From Corallococcus sp. AS-1-6 (lineage in GTDB: Bacteria > Myxococcota > Myxococcia > Myxococcales > Myxococcaceae), in assembly GCF_020037015.1 (NCBI RefSeq), contig NZ_JAIQDE010000020.1:110258-174257 (forward strand): a stretch of 64,000 nucleotides of DNA. Reading direction: 5' to 3'. This document shows, one piece after another, positions 19,901-25,423 of this stretch (position 1 is its first letter; every line of letters starts with the position of its first letter). The translations under genes were made by a program, and so were the position numbers. The notes below the pieces were generated by a model, which saw nothing but the letters and a program-made list of their open reading frames with translations, had not been told where the DNA came from and searched no databases.

Positions 19901-20528
19901 GCGCGGTGTCCAGCGTGGGCACCTTGTAGCCCCGGCTCAGCGCGGCCCGCTCACACAGCGCGGGCAGCACGCGGGTGGAGAAGCCGGTGGCGCCGCGCAC
20001 CTCCACGTCCGGCAACAGGCCCAGCGCGCCCACGGCCTCCGACAGCAGGCCCGGCAACTGCACGGACGGCGTGGCGGAGAAGCCATACAGCCGCACGTCG
20101 TAGACGTAGACGGCCAGCCGGTCCCCGTCCGCGTCGAAGGCGATCTTGAACGTGAACGGCGTGCGCTCCGGCGCCGGCAGCCGGCCCTGGCCCTCCAGGT
20201 AGCCGGGGCGGAAGTGCAGCCGCAGCTCCTCCACGCCCGCGAGCCGCCCGGCCAGCTCCGCCACCTTGCGCGTGACGAGGTCCGCGTCGACCGTCAGCTC
20301 CAGGAAGCCGAAGAGCAGCTTCTTGCGCTGGTAGCGCGTGGCGCCCGCGCTGACGTTGAACGGGAAGCTGACGTCCGGAATCTGGAGCGCGAAGTCGGCG
20401 ATGCGCAGCCCGGGCTGGACCTCCAAGGCCGGAAAGCCCACGAACGCACGCCGATCCAACAGGCGAAGCTCGGGGGCGGCGCCGGAAGCAGGCGCGACGG
20501 GCTTGGGGGACTCGCTATCGGTGGCCAT
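10989..20528 (-). CDS. Giant tetratricopeptide-repeat protein (3179 residues)
   Basis: One uninterrupted 3179-codon frame from the ATG at 20528. The first ~240 residues are a non-repeat, beta-rich-looking domain (IPDVSFPFNVSAGATRY, RLAVYVYDVRLYGFSA) with no family I recognise. The remainder is a long array of helical repeats with TPR-like signatures such as LGRLQEALSGYQQALELA, DPARAREHLEAALALDP and ARLCAQTEDDIAGARLHCEAAL. No signal peptide or membrane segment is evident, so a cytoplasmic scaffold is likely. The 20-nt spacing pattern, Ala/Leu/Glu/Arg-rich helices and a continuous frame argue against error. Divergent from a kinase-cyclase fusion gene with 168 nt between, which may mean linked regulation. 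Confidence 0.88.
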   Translation of the reverse strand: MATDSESPKPVAPASGAAPELRLLDRRAFVGFPALEVQPGLRIADFALQIPDVSFPFNVSAGATRYQRKKLLFGFLELTVDADLVTRKVAELAGRLAGVEELRLHFRPGYLEGQGRLPAPERTPFTFKIAFDADGDRLAVYVYDVRLYGFSATPSVQLPGLLSEAVGALGLLPDVEVRGATGFSTRVLPALCERAALSRGYKVPTLDTARLSAAEVSSTGLRLRFAAGGLPPPAAPDEELMLALEGARAFADAEGLVAQGRLAEARQAYLQAGDAQDAHPFAAERLLALLVADPQAHDLALDVAATLSRRRDRSPAALWGEAVVRERRGEGARAAERYLALCALARRTSEEAAAFFAAEAAARSSRDTAPQVAVKALHELLGLKPDHLPSLKALARASDQARDRAGAVRAYRRLAALARDPLEAADAHVHLARLCAQTEDDIAGARLHCEAALRLSPDQPDALLLLGELCHRGGEHLRALKALDRLREVSMARHELDRVGQADLLAGRVWEEGLKQPENALLRYREAVSLLPGEPEPLFASARVAEGLGRLQEALSGYQQALELAGPAPRSESVRHAAHESHHALARLSRTKLGDPARAREHLEAALALDPRDAVALEELIPYFRVTGRSQELAEALEKAAALKEEPKARAALWAEAGELYRGKLQQADKADKLLTLALEADGDHRPALESLLALAEARRDGAQLTRCLAALARLTTEPKERAQKYRRLAVAARDLAFDLDLAVHALQEVLRAEPDDLPALGELCALQRKRSDLAGLATALEDRARVAEAQGDKRLAAAALRELAGVLEARLGRVGDALVALEKAARLAPDAAVLLDLADLSLRCERPEHARRALESLLATLPRTAAPEKLADVRARLGRACELLGDREGAIAAYAQAFPLRRLDDVLATRLEALYTEAGETQALAELWATRAQALAGADRAEEAAPLFLQSARALLERGEKAAALMRLASALEASPEGPLAAEVLEALAELELERGEKLEAARLYARRATLVPDARAGSKLLFRASLLAAGTSREEAFLAEALERDATFAPARIRRGELRLATDARAALEDFEAVLALPPADVDAPREAERVALTRKAATAAVRANRTDAARRLLAEFCARTPEDLDARLELAALHRKAGAREALADLLVELWPRLSGDARRQARRELAELCLALGRASASADSLRSLLAEEPQDAWAAQALLELLPPPGTGTPEEESERLELLGTLVSAASGEARAELLARRATLHRSAGRTGPARDDCAQAAKLSRRPAPLLLMLAELAREASDAPAELEAWRRAVAADATLGARARERLLALASVLMEKDERASAGDALRAAIALEPPADARCDAFFQLAELARREGKPADEAAALAEAARQGPIARRVEALLLRAALLEAQEDREAAARDLEAALILAPRHEEATLALQRVLRDLEDWARLAELLAAEAPHAPPAAAASLYSELASLYLDRLGQGAPAEAALRQALRLAPADAAVRRRLVSLVAGRGELLEAAGLLEAAAEDADAAEAAALLREGVTYARQAQELDRALALARRAHERVPAKGEDLATLADLLYARGAVREALPLQEALVQAADFRAAPEAAEATSLRLGDLAEQAGDVKRAVAAYRSLLTQRPLCERAVERLSALLERDDPRGAFEVRVAHARVLAPSEDTVARLVSLAERAREALADAGIAASLLSHAAKMAKEPLPLRRRLVALYRETGRTAELLAELQPVAALSLEAGDVDAALAAYDEEARLAESMGRTDDALRSLANARDLLAAGERNAEAAACERRRAELLRDVKLDLNAAEASLERAFGLAAELDTARMGAALAERRDDAAAEARWWERGLPRMTGTREGAAVLLRLARLHLGELADTAKAEGFLRQALRQDRWLAEAEGLLAELLERDGRLAELAAWYEECAESEIDADRHAALLYQAAVLYRDRANKPEAAAAALIAARAAKPDDLNLTAQAAELLHQVRRPADAAEFDAILLEADPFREPVFTRHRAYLEESGERQALAELMLRRAERQTPAEAAASYLAAASAFREEGARERAILCEDRAFELDPANAEAFQHVRERAAGDVRRLADLLGQRAEAVAPTEALPLLRERAQRLLDAGEALKAAEAFDDYLGRAGGDVDALCARAELAAQGGGPAAAQPYDRRVLALGGDSLPVPVRVRTWLRLGHASLASGAFHDAADAFEAVVSLEPEGARGGEALSLLAEVHSRTGNGPGLYRASLQLARRAQDAATEEVLLRRAADLFDDPREAIDALVPLARLRPADAGVIDRAVEGLRALGRHGDLLGIYEAGAEAAGGSRAAELLLAAASVANESLSDADTAWALTRRAAEADPENPAALRALVDGLRARKESTELLAALERLIPLTDDADESAVLRLEFAGLARDAAREEAARDALEAVVARGASGAGYADALEALEPLLGDAHARRAEVRVARAELASGEQRVSLLVAAARAFEKAGLLEDALKAAKAAVATEPDLRAALLVAHLHRASGDAPRAARALLQAARLAAPEERPPLLLEAAGLWEKAGEMGEALEVVERIATDAPDMLSASELAERFARLGAFARALDVGFAPAMAAGEYTDALAMAAQAGDAARTRVALWALVATPDADPAHATALADGLREDAEWEGLLELAALSYDRDAAFAVALRDEVLRARPAPALARLRALEELGGEPGLGARLLLLLPELGLEPEALAEAVLARVRALPEPARLESLAFAADGWPARREELLRERYALERELGHLESAERTLALIAQDTKDAKARALLHLERGELLQGPLAQPAEAREAFEAALTDDADSLAAVRALLALVDEARESTVFLALADTLAKLAGADAWAPYRERLADAYEAQQRWAEAATQLEQLPDSDERLARRVKFAEARGLVGEALRLRERLTRDPAELEVILRGYLDAQLVGPAVRLAERLADANQLTPALTRWVTERFSPTPDGAVLAVRFWPALLREKWPDVDGWTLYAEALRALGRPEAERTDGIGAALVGSDAPAPRAPVSRLERPAQDFQHPEPDGLVPVTEASLARLHVALKPVLESLGAQGVRVSVDPRGGVEAYLTSPDALVLGAGALGCFGAVELGWLCALALALGSEGVELTRPGAVLAWEDAAVAAWRAMPASLAAGRVLARLDSDVRGGDPAGVDVGAVLSRSEAFRQLALASLDA

Positions 20529-20696
20529 CGGTGGAGGGTGGGGAGGCTACCATGACCCCTAAGCCCTGGAATTTTTAGGCAAACCCTTGGCTGGGAAGCA
20601 GGCGGCGGGGCACGGCATACCCAGGCGTTCTCCAGGTGATTCCGTCCTGGAGGAACGTCATGCGCCCAAAGCGGAAGCCGTGCAAGATGCCGCGCC
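20529..20696. promoter_or_regulatory. Divergent promoter region between TPR and kinase-cyclase genes
   Basis: This 168-nt spacer must hold the start signals for both large genes. It contains a relatively A/T-rich patch (ccctggaatttttaggcaaac, around 20563-20583) but no clear -35/-10 pair was found. The assignment rests on gene orientation. Confidence 0.4.
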
Positions 20697-23096
20697 GTGC
20701 TGGCCCCCGACGCACTGGTCCTCGACGGTCGATTCCGGGTTCTCAAGCCCCTGGGCTCCGGGGGCATGGGAGAGGTGTACCTGGGTGAGCAGGTCTCCCT
20801 GGGCCGCAAGGTCGCCATCAAGGTCCTGCACCACGACCTGCACGCCCAGGCCGGCATGGCGGAGCGCTTCAAGCGCGAGGCGCGCCTGCTCTCCGCGGTG
20901 GAGCACCCGGCGGTGGTGCGCATCGTGGACTTCGGCCAGTCCGGCGACGCCGCGTGCCTCGTCATGGAGTTCGTGGAGGGGCAGAGCCTCTATGACGCGC
21001 TCCAGGGCGGCCCGCTGCTCGCGCCCCGGGCGCTGGCGCTGCTCCAGCAGTTGGCGGAGGGGCTGGCCGCCATCCACGACAAGGGCATCATCCACCGCGA
21101 CCTGAAGCCGGAGAACGTCCTCATCTCCCCGTCCGCGCGCGGAGAGCAGGCGCGGCTGCTGGACTTCGGCATCGCGCGGCTGGTGGAGCCGGAGGCGGGC
21201 AGCGCGCTCAGCCAGGTGGGCGTGGTGCTGGGCACGCCGGAGTACCTGTCCCCGGAGCAGGCCGTGGGCGCGAAGGTGGACACGCGCAGCGACCTGTACT
21301 CGTTCGGGGTGCTGGCCTACCGCGTGCTGTCCGGGCGGCTGCCGTTCGACGGGCCTTCGCCGCGCCACTTCCTGTCGCAGCACGCCTCGCACGCGCCGCT
21401 GCCGTTGGACCGCGCGGCCCCGCAGTTGTCGCGCTACGTGGGGCTGCTGTCGCTGGTGATGCGGCTGTTGGACAAGGACCCGGCGAAGCGTCCGCAGACG
21501 GCGAGCGAGCTGGCGGACGCGCTGGGCCTGGCGCACGCGGCGCTGATGGCGTTCACGCCGAGCCAGGGCACGCCCATCGTCCACGCGAACATGACGCCCT
21601 CCAGCGGCACGGCGGCCTTCGGGATGAACCCGGCGGCGCCGGCAGGCCCGGGCTCGGGCACGGCGGCCTTCGGCGTGGCGCCGGCGCCAGCGGGGACGAC
21701 GCCCCCGGCGCAGGCACAGCCGCGCACGGGCACGGCGGCGTTCGGGACCACGGGCCGGCTGTCAGGCCCGATGGCGGCGGTGACGGGCGGCGCCGCGGCG
21801 GCGAAGGCGCAGAACGTGACGGTGATGCTCACCGACATCCAGGGCTTCACCGACCGGATGAGCCGGCAGACGCACGAGGAGAACGCGCGGATGCTGGACA
21901 CGCACGACCGGCTGCTGCTGCCGCTGGTGCGAGAGCACGACGGCAAGCTGGTGCAGAAGCGCGGAGACGCGCTGGTCGCGGTCTTCCGGGCCCCCACCGC
22001 CTCCATCCGCTGCGGCATGGCGATGCAGCAGGCGCTGTGGCGCTACAACCAGACGGTGCCGGAGGAGCACCAGCTCCACATCCGCGTGTGCCTGCACGCG
22101 GGCGAGGTGCTGGTGACGAACGACGCGGTGCTCGGCGAGCCGATGGAGGTCGTCAAGGCGGTGGAGCACGTGGCCGCCGCGGACGAGGTGACCTTCACCG
22201 AGGCCGTGAACATGGTGCGGAACCGCGCCGACGTCCCCGCCGAGCCCTGCGGCACCATCCCCCTGCCCGGACGCGAGGAGAAGGTGCAGTTGTACCGGCT
22301 GACGCGCGCGACGGAGGGCTCGCCGTTCGGCGCGGCGCTGGGCACCCCCGACTCCGGGGCCAGGCCGTCACCGCTCGACGTGCTGCGCGCGAAGGCGCTC
22401 CAGGGCGTGGCCTTCCTGCGGCAGCGTCCGCGCGTGATGGCGGGCGGCGCGGGCGCGCTGGCGCTGGTGGTGGCGGGCGCAGCCTGGATGGCGCACGCGA
22501 ATGATCCGCGGGTGCAGGCGCGCGGGCTGCTGGACGACGACAAGCCCCGGGAAGCGCTCCAGCGGTTGGAGGCGCCGGACGCGCCGGATGACGCGGAAGC
22601 GAGGCAACTGCGCGCGGCGGCGAAGCACGCGCTGAACAGGCACAACGAGGAGCACGGCCTCATCCTGGGCCTCGACGAGGAGGGCCGGCGGGCGCCGGAG
22701 CCGAGGCTCCTGGACGGGCTGGCCGAGGACTTCGGCAACAACGAGAAGGACCTCTCCGCGCGCAGGGCCCTGGAGGCGCTGCCCGCCACGACGGTGCGCT
22801 CCCATCTCGAGTCCCTGGCCAAGGGGGCTCCCTCGATGAAGCAGTGGGGCGCGCTGCGCTATCTGGACGCGAAGGACAACGCGGGCCTGGAGCTGGTGGG
22901 GCTCTACTCCACGGCGTTGGAGTCCAGCGACTGCGGCGTGCGCACGAAGGCCGCGCTGCGGCTGGTGAGCCTGGGCAACCCCAGCGCCCTGCCCGCCCTC
23001 ACGCGCGCGGCGGAGAACCCGCCCGGCGGCAAGGCCTGCAACCCGCAGACGTTCAACCGGGCCATCGAGGAGCTGAAGAAGAAGTCCGCGCCGTAG
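20697..23096 (+). CDS. Ser/Thr kinase fused to class III nucleotidyl cyclase-like domain
   Basis: A 799-residue protein from a GTG start (no in-frame ATG nearby). Residues 13-280 are a full Pkn kinase: GSGGMGEV (20-27), K42, HRDLKPEN (133-140), DFG (156-158), GTPEYLSPEQ. Residues 300-355 form a linker with three copies of GTAAFG (304, 321, 345). Residues about 372-535 are a cyclase homology domain with metal Asp D380 (MLTDIQGFT) and D424 (KRGDALVAVF). The usual Asn and Arg that stabilise the transition state (VNxAxR) read MEVVKAVE here, so cyclase activity is doubtful. A membrane helix (about 580-600, MAGGAGALALVVAGAAW) precedes a HEAT-like C-terminal region of about 200 residues. Confidence 0.9.
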   Translation: MLAPDALVLDGRFRVLKPLGSGGMGEVYLGEQVSLGRKVAIKVLHHDLHAQAGMAERFKREARLLSAVEHPAVVRIVDFGQSGDAACLVMEFVEGQSLYDALQGGPLLAPRALALLQQLAEGLAAIHDKGIIHRDLKPENVLISPSARGEQARLLDFGIARLVEPEAGSALSQVGVVLGTPEYLSPEQAVGAKVDTRSDLYSFGVLAYRVLSGRLPFDGPSPRHFLSQHASHAPLPLDRAAPQLSRYVGLLSLVMRLLDKDPAKRPQTASELADALGLAHAALMAFTPSQGTPIVHANMTPSSGTAAFGMNPAAPAGPGSGTAAFGVAPAPAGTTPPAQAQPRTGTAAFGTTGRLSGPMAAVTGGAAAAKAQNVTVMLTDIQGFTDRMSRQTHEENARMLDTHDRLLLPLVREHDGKLVQKRGDALVAVFRAPTASIRCGMAMQQALWRYNQTVPEEHQLHIRVCLHAGEVLVTNDAVLGEPMEVVKAVEHVAAADEVTFTEAVNMVRNRADVPAEPCGTIPLPGREEKVQLYRLTRATEGSPFGAALGTPDSGARPSPLDVLRAKALQGVAFLRQRPRVMAGGAGALALVVAGAAWMAHANDPRVQARGLLDDDKPREALQRLEAPDAPDDAEARQLRAAAKHALNRHNEEHGLILGLDEEGRRAPEPRLLDGLAEDFGNNEKDLSARRALEALPATTVRSHLESLAKGAPSMKQWGALRYLDAKDNAGLELVGLYSTALESSDCGVRTKAALRLVSLGNPSALPALTRAAENPPGGKACNPQTFNRAIEELKKKSAP

Positions 23097-23209
23097 CGTG
23101 GCTCCAGGGCCGCGCATGCGGCGCGCAGGCCACACGTCCCGTGCGGATCCGCTGTGCATTCCTCTTGCACTCGCGGCGGGCCTCCCGTGCCGTCCCCTTC
23201 TGGAGCCCC

Positions 23210-23974
23210 ATGAACCCCCTGCGCTGCCTCACCCTCATCACCGTCCTCGCCTGTGCCGCCACCGCCTCCGCGGCGCCGCCCAAGACGAAGACCTCCAAGG
23301 CCTCCAAGCCGGAGGAGACCGTGCTCGCGAAGGACGTGCGCGTGCGCCGCATCGCCCCTGGCGTGTGGATGCACATCACGAACGCGGGCAAGGACTGGGG
23401 AGGCACCGCCGCGAACGGGCTCCTCGTGGAGGACGGTGACGCGTCCATCCTCGTCGACACCGGCTGGACGCCCGAGCAATCCCAGGCGCTGCTCACCTGG
23501 GCGAAGGACACGCTCCACCACCCCGTGCGCGCCGCGCTGGTGACGCACTTCCACATCGACCGGACCGGCGGCATCCCCACGCTCGACGCGCAGGGCATCC
23601 CCGTCCACGCCCGGGAGGACACCGCGCTGCGCGCGGGCAAGGAGGGCAACCCCGTTCCCTCGAAGCGGCTGACGGACGCGCAGGACTTCGGGCCGCTGTC
23701 GGTGTTCTTCCCCGGCGCGGGGCACTCGCCCGACAACCTCGTCGTCATGCACCCGGCGTCAGGCATCCTCTATGGCGGCTGCTTCATCAAGGACGCCCGC
23801 GCCAAGAGCCTGGGCAACCTGGAGGACGCGGACGTCGCCGCGTGGCCCGCGAGCTTCAAGGCCGCTCGCGCGCACTTCCCCGATGCCCGCATCATCATCC
23901 CCGGACACGAGCAGCCCGGTGGAACGGAGCTGCTCGACCACACCGAGGCCCTGCTGAAGAAGGCCTCACGCTGA
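23210..23974 (+). CDS. Subclass B1-type metallo-beta-lactamase
   Basis: A 254-residue protein with a cleavable-looking signal peptide (MNPLRCLTLITVLACAATASA). The zinc ligands fit subclass B1: H113-F-H115-I-D117, H172 (GAGHSPDN), C191 (YGGCFIKD) and H233 (PGHEQPGG). K194 lies three residues after the Cys, the position that binds the substrate carboxylate in B1 enzymes. WGGTAANGLLV and LVDTGWT are typical strands. It should hydrolyse beta-lactams in the periplasm. The start is supported by TGGAG upstream of the ATG. It is chromosomal, with no integron, insertion sequence or plasmid feature nearby. Confidence 0.9.
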   Translation: MNPLRCLTLITVLACAATASAAPPKTKTSKASKPEETVLAKDVRVRRIAPGVWMHITNAGKDWGGTAANGLLVEDGDASILVDTGWTPEQSQALLTWAKDTLHHPVRAALVTHFHIDRTGGIPTLDAQGIPVHAREDTALRAGKEGNPVPSKRLTDAQDFGPLSVFFPGAGHSPDNLVVMHPASGILYGGCFIKDARAKSLGNLEDADVAAWPASFKAARAHFPDARIIIPGHEQPGGTELLDHTEALLKKASR

Positions 23975-23987
23975 ACCGCGCGGGGCT

Positions 23988-24389
23988 TCAGTCGTCCCGG
24001 TGCGCGTGGCCCTTCTTCTTGCCACGCCCCGGGCCGTCCCAGTCGTCGTCGTCCCAGCCGCGGCCGCCCTTGTCCTTCACCTTGTCGTTCACCTTGATGA
24101 GGTTGCGCGAGTACGCGTCGTAGTCCAGGTGCAGGTGGCCCTTCTGGCCCCGGCCGTCCACGCGGAACTTCACCTTCCACACGTCGTTGCCGGTGAGGTG
24201 CGCCTCCTGAAGGTCGCAGCGGTAGCCGCGCGAACGGCACTGGTCGAACCCGCGCCGCACGGCTTCGTCGTAGCCCATCGCCACGGGCCGTGACGGCGGA
24301 GGCCTCGGAGGTGGCCTGTGTGGACGCGTCTCCGCCACGATGCAGCCGGACGACAGCAACAGGCTTCCCAGGAGCAGGGGCAATCTCAT
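23988..24389 (-). CDS. Small charged lipoprotein, unknown function
   Basis: A 133-residue protein starting MRLPLLLGSLLLSSGCIVAE with lipobox LSSGC. After a Pro/Arg-rich linker (RPPPRPPPSRP) there is a small domain (GYDEAVRRGFDQCRSRGYRC to RVDGRGQKGHLHLDYDAYS), then a highly acidic/basic tail (WDDDDWDG, GRGKKKGHAHRDD). No family was recognised. It ends 14 nt from the convergent metallo-beta-lactamase gene. Confidence 0.7.
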   Translation of the reverse strand: MRLPLLLGSLLLSSGCIVAETRPHRPPPRPPPSRPVAMGYDEAVRRGFDQCRSRGYRCDLQEAHLTGNDVWKVKFRVDGRGQKGHLHLDYDAYSRNLIKVNDKVKDKGGRGWDDDDWDGPGRGKKKGHAHRDD

Positions 24390-24466
24390 GCGCGGGATGA
24401 CGCCACAGCCGCGTCTGGATTCAAACGCGCTCGCGGTGCGAGCAGGCCCCAGCGACTGCCGTGAGA

Positions 24467-25390
24467 CTACAAAGCTCCAGGTGAGGCGAACGCGACGAAC
24501 AGCTCACCCGCGAGGTACGCGCGCATCCCCTTGCTCGCCGGTCGGATGAAATCGTTGAGCAGCGCACCGGAGTTGAGCTTGTGCACCGTGGGGCGCGCCA
24601 GGTTCATGCGGCTGCGCGCCACGCCCTTGCCGCCCCGGTGGATGAACGTCACGGTGCCGTCCGGCGCCACGCTCTCCACGACCGCGATGTGCGTCATGCC
24701 GTCGTTGCGCTTGCCGTCGCGGTTGCGGTCGTACGTCTCCTTGAAGAACGCCAGGTCGCCCGGACGCGGGTTCAGCCGGTGCACCGCGCCCGCCGCCTGC
24801 GCGCGCCGGAAGATGCCCGTCACCGCGTTCTCTCCCGCGAGGAAACCGTGCGCCACCAGGTCGATGCCGGCCTGCAGGTACGCCAGCCGCACCAGCCCCG
24901 AACAGTCATTGGGCACCGAGCGGTCCAACCGCCGCGCGCCCACCAACTGCGCCGCGCGCGCCACGATGCCGCGCGCCAGCTTCGACGGCGGCGGCAGCAG
25001 CTCATCCCAGAAGCCGCCCGGCCCCTGCGTGGGCCCGGTGAAGAGCGCCGCGGCCTCCAGCGCCGCCGCGATGACGCCCGCCTCCTCCGGCACCGGGTGC
25101 GGATCCGCCTCCAGCAGCGCCGCCAGTCCCTCGCTGCCCTCCGGCGTCACGAAGGCCAGCGGCGGAGGCGCTTCGGACTTCACGTTGAGTGCGCCCCCCG
25201 CGCCCACCGGCGCGACGCTTGGGGCTTCCACGGAAGGCCGCGCGACGGGCGCGACCGGAAGTTCCACCGCCATGCGAGGCGCGGCGTCCGGGACGTGCGC
25301 ACAACCCACCAGGCAGCCCAGCGACATCAGGGTGACGAGCGACGAACGGCGCAGCAGCAACAAGTCCTCCGGGGGTGAACGCGGGCGCAT
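24467..25390 (-). CDS. NlpC/P60-like cell-wall hydrolase lipoprotein
   Basis: A 307-residue protein. The N-terminus contains a hydrophobic stretch ending CLVGC, a lipobox, after an Arg-rich start that may be mis-set: a GGAGG lies only a few codons inside the frame, so translation might begin later. The C-terminal half is an NlpC/P60- or CHAP-type peptidase: NDCSGLVRLAYLQAG with the nucleophile Cys, RPGDLAFF, and MTHIAVVES with the catalytic His. Such enzymes cleave peptidoglycan peptide bonds. The middle (about 60-130) is Ala/Pro-rich. Confidence 0.8.
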   Translation of the reverse strand: MRPRSPPEDLLLLRRSSLVTLMSLGCLVGCAHVPDAAPRMAVELPVAPVARPSVEAPSVAPVGAGGALNVKSEAPPPLAFVTPEGSEGLAALLEADPHPVPEEAGVIAAALEAAALFTGPTQGPGGFWDELLPPPSKLARGIVARAAQLVGARRLDRSVPNDCSGLVRLAYLQAGIDLVAHGFLAGENAVTGIFRRAQAAGAVHRLNPRPGDLAFFKETYDRNRDGKRNDGMTHIAVVESVAPDGTVTFIHRGGKGVARSRMNLARPTVHKLNSGALLNDFIRPASKGMRAYLAGELFVAFASPGAL

Positions 25391-25423
25391 TCAACCCCGG
25401 ATTCGTTTTACGTCAAACAGGGA

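Noticed and set aside
20697..23096. Calling the kinase fusion an active adenylate cyclase
   Set aside because: Key catalytic residues appear to be missing, so only a cyclase-like domain is claimed.
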